NCBI GenBank assembly: GCA_964505215.1
Contig: CAZDGU010000002.1
Coordinates: forward strand, 248,001-312,000
Source of the DNA: Gracilimonas sp964505215
GTDB lineage: Bacteria; Bacteroidota; Rhodothermia; Balneolales; Balneolaceae
Length of the DNA: 64,000 nt
Reading direction: 5' to 3'
The notes beneath the pieces are model-generated. The model was not told the DNA's origin. It saw only the letters and a list, made by a program, of their open reading frames with translations, and searched no databases. Made by a program: the position numbers and the translations under genes. Below are positions 26,368 through 35,034 of this stretch, in pieces (position 1 is the first letter of the stretch; every line of letters begins with the position of its first letter).

Positions 26368-28297
26368 CCGCCATTACGGAAAGCTCGTGAACCAGCATGC
26401 CGCCTGCCATGTGCACATGACCGGAGAAAACACCGGCTAACAAAAGCCCAACCGTAGCCAGAGCCACTACTACGTTTTGGCGCACATTACTTAAGGTTTT
26501 TCGGGATAAGCGTAATGATTCGGGAATTTTTAGCAAATCGTCCGTCATTAAGGCAATATCAGCCGTTTCGATAGCCACATCGGTTCCGCCTGCACCCATG
26601 GCAATACCCACATCTGCGGTGGCCAAAGCGGGCGCATCATTCACCCCGTCGCCTACCATAGCTACGGTATGGCCTTTTTCCTGCAGCTCTTTGATAACTT
26701 CCATTTTGTGTTCAGGAAGCATACCGGCATGTACCGAAGTTATCCCGGCTTCTTTAGCAATGGTTTCAGCGGTGGCTTTGGCATCTCCGGTCAGCATTAC
26801 CACTTCTTTGATTCCATTTTTGCGAAGCTTTTGAATCATAGCAATCGCCTCAGGTCGAATTTGATCGGCAATGCCTACGCCGCCCAGAATCTCATCATCC
26901 AAAGCTACCAGCACGGATGTTCTTCCCAATCCGGCCATTTCTTCAATTTTATCTTCCAGTTGCGGAGAGATATTCCCCACTTTTTCTTTTATGAATGAAG
27001 GACTGCCCACCCAAATGGTACGCTCATCAAATGTAGCTTCCACGCCTAAACCGGTGTGTGACAAAAAGTGATCCGCTTTTGGAATTTCAGTCACCTGCCC
27101 GGCGGCATCCACAATAGCCTTCGCCAGCGGATGTTCGGAGACAGATTCGGCTATTCCGGCCCAGTACAACACTTCCTTAACCGATTCGTGTGAAGCAGCT
27201 TCTTCATTTTCTGAAAGAGTGGTATGAATCCATTTTTGTCCGGCAAACTCCCGGCTTTCCTGCTCTTCAGCAACAGCTTGGGGTTCAGGCACAAACACAT
27301 CGGTTACGCGAGGTTTTCCTTCGGTCAGCGTTCCGGTTTTATCCAAGGCAATGGCGCTTATTTTGCCTGCATTTTCAAGATATTCGCCTCCTTTAATAAG
27401 GATACCTTTTTTGGCCGCCCGTCCAATTCCTGAAATAATGGAAATAGGGGTTGAAATTACCAGCGCTCCGGGACATCCAATCACCAGCAGCGTTAGCGCC
27501 AGCTCAATATTTTGGGTAATGAGGAACGATACCACGCTCATCCCTACAATAGACGGCGTGTACCAACGCGCAAAACGTTCTATAAACCGCTGTGTAGGCG
27601 CTTTTGATTCCTGTGCCTCTTCCACCCGGCGGATAATTTTTGCCAACGTGGTATCTCGTCCGGCTTGGGTACAGCGCACATACACGCTTCCGTTTTGGTT
27701 GATGGTTCCCGCAAAAACTTGCGAGCCTTCGTATTTCTCAACCGGAATAGATTCTCCCGTAATGGAGCTTTCATCCACGGTAGAAACTCCCGATTCTACT
27801 TCGCCATCCACCGGAATTTTACTACCCGGTTTTACTAATACCAGCGCACCCTGCTGCACGGTATGTGCGGGAACGGTTTCTGTTTGCTCGCCGCGTACAA
27901 CTTCTGCCGTATCGGGAGCTAAATCCATGAGCTCTTTTAGAGTATTTCGCGTTTTGTTGATGGTTTTTGCTTCCAGCCAGCCTCCCAGTAAAAACAGGAA
28001 AGTTACGGCGGCCGATTCCCAATACACGCCAATGGCTATTCCGCCCACGGCAGCGATACTCACCAACAATTCAATATTGGTATGCTTATTTAGTAGTCCG
28101 CGCCAGGCACGCTTTACGATATCGTAACCGGCAATAACAGCGGCGGTAATCATCAGCGCATCAAAAGCGACTGCTGATTCCCAAAAAACATGGCTCATCC
28201 AGCCGGCTATTATGAACAGTGCTGAAGCAAAAAGCAGCCATGTTTTTTGGTTCTTTCGGAAGTTTAAAAAGCCGGTCATTTGCTTGAAAAGTGACAT
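26333..28297 (-). CDS. P1B-type heavy-metal ATPase with CPG motif
   Basis: 654 residues. The phosphorylated Asp is D319 in ALDKTGTLTEG, the actuator loop is SSITGESIPVEK, the P1B marker His-Pro is SEHPLAKAIV and the hinge is MVGDGVNDAPALA. The transmembrane metal motif is CPG (C275-P276-G277) instead of CPC. There is no N-terminal metal-binding domain, but a separate HMA protein lies 18 bases upstream. The last helix has VHELSVMAVILNGMRLRW, nearer to Zn/Cd/Co pumps than to CopA. It most likely exports a metal, but the ion cannot be fixed from sequence. Confidence 0.92.
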   Translation of the reverse strand: MSLFKQMTGFLNFRKNQKTWLLFASALFIIAGWMSHVFWESAVAFDALMITAAVIAGYDIVKRAWRGLLNKHTNIELLVSIAAVGGIAIGVYWESAAVTFLFLLGGWLEAKTINKTRNTLKELMDLAPDTAEVVRGEQTETVPAHTVQQGALVLVKPGSKIPVDGEVESGVSTVDESSITGESIPVEKYEGSQVFAGTINQNGSVYVRCTQAGRDTTLAKIIRRVEEAQESKAPTQRFIERFARWYTPSIVGMSVVSFLITQNIELALTLLVIGCPGALVISTPISIISGIGRAAKKGILIKGGEYLENAGKISAIALDKTGTLTEGKPRVTDVFVPEPQAVAEEQESREFAGQKWIHTTLSENEEAASHESVKEVLYWAGIAESVSEHPLAKAIVDAAGQVTEIPKADHFLSHTGLGVEATFDERTIWVGSPSFIKEKVGNISPQLEDKIEEMAGLGRTSVLVALDDEILGGVGIADQIRPEAIAMIQKLRKNGIKEVVMLTGDAKATAETIAKEAGITSVHAGMLPEHKMEVIKELQEKGHTVAMVGDGVNDAPALATADVGIAMGAGGTDVAIETADIALMTDDLLKIPESLRLSRKTLSNVRQNVVVALATVGLLLAGVFSGHVHMAGGMLVHELSVMAVILNGMRLRWA

Positions 28298-28315
28298 AAT
28301 GATATAGGTTTTAAT

Positions 28316-28543
28316 TTAAAATGGAGAAACGGTTGCGTTATACCCGGTTCGCCCGATGGCTGCTACTAAGTCGTGGTCGCTGACTTTGGCTGAGTCATGT
28401 TCCACTTCAATCCGTCCGGTGGTGAAATGAACCGTTGCTTTTTCGACTCCTTCAAGCTTATTCAGTTCGCTTTCAATATTGTTTACGCACGATGGGCAGC
28501 TAAGCTCATCACTTCTTAAAATAGTGGTTATTAGAGTTTTCAT
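28316..28543 (-). CDS. Heavy-metal-associated (HMA) domain protein
   Basis: A 75-residue single HMA domain. The metal motif is CPSC in LSCPSCVNNIESEL, and the ferredoxin-like pattern follows (VEKATVHFTTGRIEVEHD, then GRTGYNATV). It is a small metallochaperone or a split-off N-terminal domain of the P1B ATPase, which follows after 18 bases on the same strand. Copper is usual for such chaperones, but Zn or Co is possible. Confidence 0.92.
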   Translation of the reverse strand: MKTLITTILRSDELSCPSCVNNIESELNKLEGVEKATVHFTTGRIEVEHDSAKVSDHDLVAAIGRTGYNATVSPF

Positions 28544-28873
28544 GATAGTATTGTGTTTAATTATGAGTACTTGTTGATTTGTTTAGTGCCAATGTAATAA
28601 GCAAATCGCCGTACTAAAATGAGCCTGCTCATTTAATCACAAAAAGTTTTAGGAATGTCAGGTAGGGCTGTGTTTTGAGGCTTTTTAATGGATTGATTTG
28701 TAAGCTGTCAGCTTTCAGGCTTCAGCTGTCAGCCGGTGGATCCCCTTTAAATTTAAGATGCAGGAAGGTGGGGTAGCTGATTAATGCTCAAAAAATCATC
28801 ACATCTATCACAAAAATCACAGCCATCACAGTTCAGAACGAGATGATCGGTTTTTAGGCAGCACCAATCATTC
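28544..28873. other. Intergenic gap between HMA and Nramp-like genes
   Basis: 330 bases without a gene. It holds two near repeats of a CTGTCAGCTTTCAGG / CAGCTGTCAGCC type at 28706-28735 and a run of ATCACA-like units at 28795-28830. Neither forms a convincing terminator or riboswitch. Confidence 0.4.
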
Positions 28874-30124
28874 CTAAAAAAACCGCCAGTAAAAGAAGAG
28901 TACGGCAAAAGCGGATAGAAAAATCATGCCGGCCCAACTTAGCACTTTCAACCAGGTTTTGGGCTGATGCTTTTTGGGCGTGTGGGATGAAAAAATCAGT
29001 TTATGATTGATGAAAGCAAGCGCAGGTGCGGTCAGGAAAGAAAGGGAAGTAGCCAAATCAATTATATAGGTAAAACGGCTCCCCGTAAGCCATAGCACCA
29101 GCATGGAAAGCACCGAGACTAAAATCAATAATCCTTTGTAAGAAAATAGCAGGGAACGGCCGCTTTCCTTTTTCATCACGCGGATAATTTCCCGACACGC
29201 ACGCGGGTAGCTGTCGGTAACGGTAAGTGTGGTGCTAAACATAGTAGTGAAGGCGCAAATGATGATTATCCAGTTCGCCCAACCACCTAAAGTTTGGGTG
29301 TATAAGTTAATGAGTTGCTTGGCAAAAGCAGCTCCGCTTGAAGAAAAACTCACGCCCGAACCAAACATCACCAAAGCGCCCAGCGCTAAAAACAGCAGTC
29401 CTAATATGGTAGCGCCAATGTAGCCGATATTAAAATCCAGCAGGCTGTCCTTCATCCCGGAAGTGCGATTCGTCTGCTTATTCCGCTCCAGACACCAGAG
29501 CGAATGCCAGGCGGCGGCATCAATGGGAATGGGCATCCAGCCCATGAGCGCAATCAGGAAAGTGACGCCGGCTGCATCCCAAACAGAGGGAGCGGCAGGC
29601 AGTTGAGCCGGACTCGTTTTGAAAAAAGCCGTGACCAATGCAGCGATGGTAGAAATCGTTAATACCGTCATAACCACTTTAATAAGTGAATCGAGGGCCG
29701 CATATTCTCCCCGAAACAAAACGGCTATACAAATGGCTAAAATAATGATGCTCCACACCAGCAGCGGCAGCTGAATGCCGGTAAGTTCTACCGCCAGGCT
29801 GGCCGTTACAATAGTTACCGCCGCCTGAACGGCAAACATAGTGCCCACGGTAAAAACGATGTAAATCCACAGCGCCCAACTGCCAATTTTTTTATAACCG
29901 GCAATCAGGCTTTCGCCGGTGGCAACGGCATATCGCGGGCCGTATTCCAAAAACGGATATTTCATTAAGCCGGCAATTACCACGGCCCAAACCAGTGTAA
30001 AGCCGTAATCGGCTCCCGCGCGGGTAGACTGAACCAGATGAGAAACCCCAATTGCGGCCGCAGCCAGCACAATTCCCGGCCCAAATGCATATTTAAAAGT
30101 AGATTTAATCGGTCCCGAGCCCAT
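28874..30124 (-). CDS. Nramp-like membrane transporter lacking the DPGN motif
   Basis: A 416-residue protein with about 11 membrane segments and the Nramp-family layout. The first helix is FGPGIVLAAAAIGVSHLV, then STRAGADYGFTLVWAVV; canonical Nramps carry DPGN there, which binds Mn/Fe, and it is missing. The sixth-helix region reads MGWMPIPIDAAAWHS instead of MPHN. It therefore belongs to a divergent Nramp-related branch whose ion is unknown. It lies upstream of the HMA and P1B ATPase genes on the same strand, suggesting a metal role. Confidence 0.78.
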   Translation of the reverse strand: MGSGPIKSTFKYAFGPGIVLAAAAIGVSHLVQSTRAGADYGFTLVWAVVIAGLMKYPFLEYGPRYAVATGESLIAGYKKIGSWALWIYIVFTVGTMFAVQAAVTIVTASLAVELTGIQLPLLVWSIIILAICIAVLFRGEYAALDSLIKVVMTVLTISTIAALVTAFFKTSPAQLPAAPSVWDAAGVTFLIALMGWMPIPIDAAAWHSLWCLERNKQTNRTSGMKDSLLDFNIGYIGATILGLLFLALGALVMFGSGVSFSSSGAAFAKQLINLYTQTLGGWANWIIIICAFTTMFSTTLTVTDSYPRACREIIRVMKKESGRSLLFSYKGLLILVSVLSMLVLWLTGSRFTYIIDLATSLSFLTAPALAFINHKLIFSSHTPKKHQPKTWLKVLSWAGMIFLSAFAVLFFYWRFF

Positions 30125-30253
30125 GTACCACCTTTCTTTTATTAAAAATTCAATCCGCGTAGATTATAATAAAAAAATGCTTTTTGATGAAATGTGGGAT
30201 GTGCTAAGATTCTTTGGCAGGCTTTTTTGTCCACCTGCAGGCAATAACCACCC

Positions 30254-30360
30254 CCACGGTCTGCCGGCTCCAAGCCGTCTGACCGTTTGCTGGATTCGAC
30301 CAACCCAAGCCCAATCCATCGATCAGACGAGTAATCCGTCAGATCGAGTACCGGGTGGTA
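30254..30360. repeat. REP-like unit A, upstream of RAYT
   Basis: Contains CACGGTCTGCCGGCTCCAAG, then a second hairpin whose arms are TCGATCAGACG (30319-30329) and CGTCAGATCGA (30337-30347) with one internal A-A mismatch, followed by a GGGTGGTA tail. It recurs as units B, C and D around the transposase gene. The 280-base gap 30125-30404 holds only this and AT-rich sequence. Confidence 0.85.
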
Positions 30361-30404
30361 TAATCTTATATAGCAGATATACTTAGTTTTTATTATAGTT
30401 ACTC

Positions 30405-31013
30405 ATGCAGTTTTATTCGGGGCATACATATCACGTATATAATCAAGGCAATAACAAGGCCGCTATCTTCTTTGAAAGAGAGAATTACCTCTATTTTTTA
30501 ACTAAAATGAAAGACCACCTTTCACCACATGCCGATATTTTAGCCTGGTGTTTAATGCCCAATCATTTTCACTGGCTGATTCGGGTGAAGGAGGATTACT
30601 CGAATACGTCTGTACTTCACAATAAAGAAAAAAAGGTTAATCCATTAAACCGGGCAATAGGAACGCTCCAAGGTTCTTATACTCAAGCCATAAATAAAAA
30701 GTATGACAGAACCGGCTCGTTATTTCGAACGAGAACAAAGGAAAAGTCACTAAGTGAAGATCAAAAAGGAGCAGATAATTATGGGATTAATTGCTTCTTT
30801 TATATCCATCAAAATCCAATAAGAGCAGGATTGGTTGAACAAATAGGAGAGTGGGAGTTTTCTTCTTACCCCGATTATGCAGGTATTCGTGGTGGAAAAT
30901 TGTGCAACATAGAGCTGGCAAGAGATTTATTTGATCTGCCTGAGGATTCTGAAGCTTTCAAAGCTGTTTCTAACCGAACGATCCCGGATCACTTCATTCA
31001 GAATATGTATTAA
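30405..31013 (+). CDS. REP-associated tyrosine transposase (RAYT, IS200-like Y1 family)
   Basis: A 202-residue HUH nuclease-type protein. It starts YHVYNQGNNKAAIF and has the HUH motif H54-F-H56 in CLMPNHFHWLIRV. The nucleophile Tyr is expected in SYTQAINKKYDRTGSLF (Y92 or Y100), followed by the family ending YIHQNPIRAGLV and EFSSYPDY. It probably cuts and joins single-stranded REP hairpins. REP-like units flank it on both sides (30254-30360, 31028-31105, 31122-31215), as in known REPtrons. It appears intact. Confidence 0.92.
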   Translation: MQFYSGHTYHVYNQGNNKAAIFFERENYLYFLTKMKDHLSPHADILAWCLMPNHFHWLIRVKEDYSNTSVLHNKEKKVNPLNRAIGTLQGSYTQAINKKYDRTGSLFRTRTKEKSLSEDQKGADNYGINCFFYIHQNPIRAGLVEQIGEWEFSSYPDYAGIRGGKLCNIELARDLFDLPEDSEAFKAVSNRTIPDHFIQNMY

Positions 31014-31027
31014 CAAACCCCAAAAAA

Positions 31028-31105
31028 GCCTGACTGTTTGCCGGACTCGAGCAACACAAGCCTATTCCATCGATCAGACGGGCAATCCGTCAGATCGAGT
31101 CCCAA
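31028..31105. repeat. REP-like unit B, downstream of RAYT
   Basis: TGACTGTTTGCCGGACTCGA, then the hairpin TCGATCAGACGG (31070-31081) and CCGTCAGATCGA (31087-31098) with a central A-A mismatch and a CCGAGT-type tail. It starts 15 bases after the RAYT stop codon. Confidence 0.85.
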
Positions 31106-31121
31106 GATATAATACAACCCA

Positions 31122-31215
31122 CCACGGTCTGCCGGCTCCAAGCCGTCTGACCGTTTGCTTGATTCGACCAGCCCAGCCCCAATCCATCGATCAGCCAGAT
31201 AATTCGTCAGATTAC
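31122..31215. repeat. REP-like unit C
   Basis: Starts with CCACGGTCTGCCGGCTCCAA exactly as unit A, then CTTGATTCGACCAG; the second hairpin is degraded (ATCAGCCAGATAATTCGTCA). It runs into the 3' end of the doc gene, whose stop lies at 31212-31214. Confidence 0.8.
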
Positions 31216-31601
31216 TCCCTATCTTTGGTATTTTCTTCTAAGAATTTAGCTAACTCTTCTTTCTCAATTTTTCCGTTCGCTAAATCAATCATCATGGCGT
31301 ACAGGCTTTTTTTATCCGCTTGTAGGCGATAGCCATTCACATATAAAAAAGTGTACATGGCTACCAATGCCGTTCTCTTGTTTCCGTCTAAAAATGGGTG
31401 ATTCTTACATATATGGAAGCCATAGGCAGCCGCCATTTCAAAAATTTTGTCGTGCACATATTCTCCCTCAAAACTTGCCTGAGCCTGCGCTAAAGCTGAC
31501 TCTAACAATCCTTCATCCCGAACCCCTTGCTTGCCGCCGTAGATTTCAATCAGATCTTTATGAAAAGCCAGAACCGTTTTTTTATTCAGAAATTTTATCA
31601 T
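31212..31601 (-). CDS. doc: Death-on-curing (Doc/Fic) family toxin
   Basis: A 129-residue Doc-type Fic protein. The active-site motif is HPFLDGNKRT (68-77), with the Doc-like Asn-Lys-Arg after the Gly. The N-terminal QGVRDEGLLESALAQA is typical. P1 Doc phosphorylates EF-Tu, and members with this motif are usually toxic kinases or AMP-transferases; which of these applies is not known. It overlaps the upstream antitoxin gene by four bases, giving a two-gene toxin-antitoxin operon in which the antitoxin is made first. Confidence 0.92.
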   Translation of the reverse strand: MIKFLNKKTVLAFHKDLIEIYGGKQGVRDEGLLESALAQAQASFEGEYVHDKIFEMAAAYGFHICKNHPFLDGNKRTALVAMYTFLYVNGYRLQADKKSLYAMMIDLANGKIEKEELAKFLEENTKDRE

Positions 31602-31819
31602 TTCGCCAGCTCTTTCAATACCTCCTTATAATCTGTATTAGCCTGACGATATGCCCGGGCCCACTCTTCAAACTCGGGATCTATGGGTTTGAGTTCTATG
31701 TTAGCCCCTTTTTTTTCGATGGTTAATTTATCACCACTTTTAAGGTGAAGTTCATCTATCAATTGTTTGGGAAGTGTTAATCCTAAACTGTTTCCAATTT
31801 TTCTGATTTTAGTTTCCAT
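31598..31819 (-). CDS. AbrB/MazE-type antitoxin
   Basis: A 73-residue swapped-hairpin AbrB-family protein: METKIRKIGNSLGLTLPKQ and LKSGDKLTIEKKG give the DNA-binding fold, and an acidic/helical C-terminus (DPEFEEWARAYRQANTDY) would contact the toxin. Doc is more often paired with Phd, but AbrB-Doc pairs are also known. The likely operator is the 14-bp perfect palindrome about 25 bases upstream, consistent with autoregulation. Confidence 0.9.
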   Translation of the reverse strand: METKIRKIGNSLGLTLPKQLIDELHLKSGDKLTIEKKGANIELKPIDPEFEEWARAYRQANTDYKEVLKELAK

Positions 31820-31844
31820 AATAAATTCCTGCTTATAGGGCTAA

Positions 31845-31866
31845 ATTGTTATAACAATGTTATAAT
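31845..31866 (-). promoter_or_regulatory. Putative operator/promoter of the toxin-antitoxin operon
   Basis: A perfect 14-bp palindrome ATTGTTATAACAAT (31845-31858) is followed by a second TGTTATAA copy (31858-31865), the two starting 11 bases apart, about one helical turn. It begins 26 bases upstream of the antitoxin start on the minus strand. Binding by the AbrB-like antitoxin is inferred. Confidence 0.6.
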
Positions 31867-31903
31867 TAATTCTGCAATCATGCAATACCGAAGTTTGTAT
31901 AGC

Positions 31904-31980
31904 AGATTTCCTGATTCAAGCAGCCCAAACCTACTCCATCGATCAGACGGACAATCCGTCAGATCGAGTGCCGGGTGGTA
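31904..31980. repeat. REP-like unit D, isolated
   Basis: Contains GATTTCCTGATTCAAGCAGC, then TCGATCAGACGGA (31919-31931) and TCCGTCAGATCGA (31935-31947), 12 of 13 pairs matching with the same A-A mismatch, and the tail GTGCCGGGTGGTA shared with unit A. It lies upstream of the toxin-antitoxin operon. Confidence 0.85.
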
Positions 31981-32092
31981 ATTTTAGCCTGCATGGGATT
32001 CACCCCATTCTTTTTTAAAACTTTTTTCATTTTGAACTGATACTATACAGCACGTTATTAAGGTAACCGCAATGTTTAAAATAATTGATACT

Positions 32093-34681
32093 ATGAAAGC
32101 TTGTTATACCATGTTATTCTCTTTGCTCTTCGGGGTGATGGCTCAGGCTCAGGTTTTAAATCCTGAACCGGTTTCGCTTGACTATTACTTTTCGGATGAT
32201 GTCACTTTTAACTCCCAAATTCCTACGCCAAAGCAGGTGTTGGGAATGCAGGTTGGCGAATGGCACGTGCGCCACGATCAGCTTGTAAAATATATGTATG
32301 CCGTGGCGGAAGCCTCTGACCGCGTTACTATATCTGAGTATGCGCGCACCTACGAAAATCGTCCGTTGTTGATGCTCACCATCACTTCACCCAAAAACCA
32401 CAAGAATATTGATGCCATTAAAAAGGAGCATCTGAAACTGACGGATGCTTCGGTTTCGGACGAGCTGGATATTTCCAAGATGCCCATTATGGTTACCATG
32501 AGCTACAGCGTGCACGGTAACGAGCCCAGCGGCTCAAATGCCTCGCTGGCCGTGGTGTATTATCTGGCCGCAGCACAAGGTTCAGAAATAAATAAAATGC
32601 TGAATAACACCGTAATTTTGATTGATCCCAGCATTAACCCGGACGGATTGAGCCGTTTTGCACACTGGGCTAATATGCACAAAAGTAAAAATGTGCTGGT
32701 AACCGATCCGCAAAGCCGGGAGTTTCGTGAAAACTGGCCGGGCGGACGAACCAATCATTATTGGTTTGATTTGAACCGTGACTGGCTGCTGATGCAGCAT
32801 CCCGAAAGTAAAGGACGAGTAGCCAAATTTCATGAGTGGGTTCCTCAAATTCTTACAGATCATCACGAAATGGGCACCAATTCCACCTACTTTTTTCAGC
32901 CCGGAATTCCATCCCGCACGCATCCGATTACGCCACAGCGCAATCAGGATTTAACCGGAGCCATTGCAGAGTATCATGCCGATGCGCTGGACGGTATCAA
33001 GTCGCTTTACTACACCAAAGAAAGCTTTGACGATTTTTATTACGGAAAAGGATCTACCTACCCGGATGTAAATGGTTCGGTAGGTATTTTATTTGAGCAG
33101 GCCAGCTCGCGCGGTCATGCTCAGGAAAGCATTCACGGCACGCTGGAGTTTCCGTTTACTATTCGTAATCAGGTAACCACTTCATTTTCTACGCTAAAAG
33201 CGGCTCAAAATCTGCGTGAGGAGCTACTGGCTAACACCCGCGAGTTTTATAAAGAAGCCGCAGAAGAAGCCAGTAAAGCTACTATTAAAGCCTATGTATT
33301 TGGGGAGGAAGCCGATCAGGCCCGAACCAAGCATCTTGCAGAAATGCTGCACCGCAATCAGATTGAGGTGTATAAACTGGCTAAAAATCATGGCGACTTT
33401 AAAGCCGGAAGCGCTTATGTGGTTCCCACCAATCAAAAGCAGTATAAGCTGATTACCTCTATGTTTGAGCGCCGCACTTCATTCACAGACAGCCTGTTTT
33501 ATGATGTTTCGGCCTGGACCATGCCTTACGCCTTTAACCTTCCTTTTGAAGAGCTGAAAAGAAACTTCAACAACAATATGCTGGGAGATAAATTCACCCT
33601 GAAAGAACTGGAGCTCACCGGCTCTCTAAATGGTGGTAAAGCCGATTATGCCTACGCTTTTGAGTGGGATGAATATTATTCACCCCGCGCATTATATCGC
33701 CTGTTGGGCCAAGGCGTGCGTGCCAAAGTGGCCTCTCGTCCATTTAAGGCCGTGACGGCTACCGGTGCTAAAGATTTCGATTACGGTACTATTTTAATCT
33801 CGATGGGTATTCAGGACAATCCCCAAAAAGTGCACGAAATTATCCGAACCATTGTAGAGAAAGACGGCATTACCGTTTATAATTTAAAAACAGGCTTAAC
33901 CCCGACCGGCATTGATTTGGGAAGTGGAAACTTTGCCATGCTGAAAGATCCGAAAGTAGCCATTATAGGCGGTTCGGGAACCAGATCGTACGAAGTGGGC
34001 GAAGTATGGCACCTGTTTGACCAGCGCTATCACATGCCGCTTAGTATTTTGGAGTATGGCAGCCTTGCCCGTACCGACCTTTCTCGCTACAACGTAATTA
34101 TTTCCAGCGGATACTCAATGTCGAGCGCTGCTGCTGAGAACCTGAAGCAGTGGGTACGCGAAGGAGGAACGCTTATTACCTATAGCGGAGCTGTTAGATG
34201 GGCGAAATCACAAGGTTTTGCCAACATCGAATATTTGGATGAGGGAACTAAAAAGGATGACAAAGAGGAAGACGTAAACGTACGCCCGTATGTAAAACAA
34301 CGCCCGGATACCGGAGCAGAACGCATTGGTGGCACTATATTTAACGCCAAGCTTGATTTAACGCATCCGATCGGTTACGGTTTTAACCGGGATGAAATGA
34401 CCGTTTTCCGCAGTTCTACCACCTTCCTGAAAAAAGGAAAGAATCCGTACTCCACACCGCTTTATTATACGGATGATCCACTGGCGGCCGGCTACAGCTC
34501 CGACAAAAACGTAGAGAAAATAAAAGGCACCGCCGCTATTGTGGTGAGCCGATTAGGAGGAGGTCGTGTAATTACTATGACGGATAACCCAAATTTCCGG
34601 GCATTCTGGTACGGCACCAATAAGCTGTTTGCCAACGCGGTATTTTTCGGACATACCATAAGCGGAAGCACTGCAAACTAA
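32093..34681 (+). CDS. M14-family zinc carboxypeptidase, secreted
   Basis: About 862 residues from the ATG at 32093, which begins a signal peptide (MKACYTMLFSLLFGVMAQAQ). The M14 zinc motif HxxE is HGNEPSGSNAS within MVTMSYSVHGNEP, the third ligand is a His in LTDHHEMGTNS, and a downstream Glu lies in GILFEQASSRGHA. The C-terminal part has a glutamine-amidotransferase-like stretch (VIISSGYSMSSAAAENLKQW and VREGGTLITYSG), as in large peptidases of this group. It is probably exported and digests peptides. A terminator follows. Confidence 0.9.
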   Translation: MKACYTMLFSLLFGVMAQAQVLNPEPVSLDYYFSDDVTFNSQIPTPKQVLGMQVGEWHVRHDQLVKYMYAVAEASDRVTISEYARTYENRPLLMLTITSPKNHKNIDAIKKEHLKLTDASVSDELDISKMPIMVTMSYSVHGNEPSGSNASLAVVYYLAAAQGSEINKMLNNTVILIDPSINPDGLSRFAHWANMHKSKNVLVTDPQSREFRENWPGGRTNHYWFDLNRDWLLMQHPESKGRVAKFHEWVPQILTDHHEMGTNSTYFFQPGIPSRTHPITPQRNQDLTGAIAEYHADALDGIKSLYYTKESFDDFYYGKGSTYPDVNGSVGILFEQASSRGHAQESIHGTLEFPFTIRNQVTTSFSTLKAAQNLREELLANTREFYKEAAEEASKATIKAYVFGEEADQARTKHLAEMLHRNQIEVYKLAKNHGDFKAGSAYVVPTNQKQYKLITSMFERRTSFTDSLFYDVSAWTMPYAFNLPFEELKRNFNNNMLGDKFTLKELELTGSLNGGKADYAYAFEWDEYYSPRALYRLLGQGVRAKVASRPFKAVTATGAKDFDYGTILISMGIQDNPQKVHEIIRTIVEKDGITVYNLKTGLTPTGIDLGSGNFAMLKDPKVAIIGGSGTRSYEVGEVWHLFDQRYHMPLSILEYGSLARTDLSRYNVIISSGYSMSSAAAENLKQWVREGGTLITYSGAVRWAKSQGFANIEYLDEGTKKDDKEEDVNVRPYVKQRPDTGAERIGGTIFNAKLDLTHPIGYGFNRDEMTVFRSSTTFLKKGKNPYSTPLYYTDDPLAAGYSSDKNVEKIKGTAAIVVSRLGGGRVITMTDNPNFRAFWYGTNKLFANAVFFGHTISGSTAN

Positions 34682-35034
34682 AAGAAAAATCGGTTAACCG
34701 AATTGTTTTAATCCCGCACTGAACAAGCTGTTTGATGCGGGATTTTTTTATATCTATAAATCACGAAAGTTGGGAGAAATCAACCTTTTCTTAGTTCTAA
34801 TTTCAATATCTATTTTAATACTGTGGCATCGTCCTTTAGCGGCCACAAGCCTGTCAGGTTTTTTACAATTAAGAAAATGCGGAAGTCAGAATAAAAATTA
34901 CTTTCACTGAATAATCGGGGATAAAGGGGATTTACTTTTGTAAGGAATGAGCGCTATATCGCTCTAACTAAGAAAAGAGATTGGGGAAACACGGTTTTTC
35001 AAAACTCAATCACACAGAAAATAAATTAAGCGAT
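34682..35034. other. Intergenic region after the M14 peptidase
   Basis: 353 bases with no gene. A terminator hairpin occupies 34711-34749, a perfect 12-bp palindrome TCGGTTAACCGA is at 34690-34701 and a small CCTGTCAGG palindrome followed by TTTTTT is at 34850-34864. The rest is AT-rich. Confidence 0.5.
34711..34749 (+). terminator. Terminator of the M14 peptidase gene
   Basis: ATCCCGCA (34711-34718) pairs with TGCGGGAT (34736-34743), followed by TTTTTT to 34749. Confidence 0.8.

Noticed and set aside
27351..28127. 258-codon frame on the plus strand
   Set aside because: Antisense to the P1B ATPase; Ser/Thr/Pro-rich composition is the mirror of the true gene.
28790..28835. Run of ATCACA-like units, considered as CRISPR or tandem repeat
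   Set aside because: Units are too short and irregular, with no spacers and no cas genes.
30123..30386. 87-codon plus-strand frame
   Set aside because: Covers REP unit A; no protein-like character.
30931..31332. 133-codon plus-strand frame
   Set aside because: Runs from the RAYT end through REP units B and C into antisense of doc; a by-product of the repeats.
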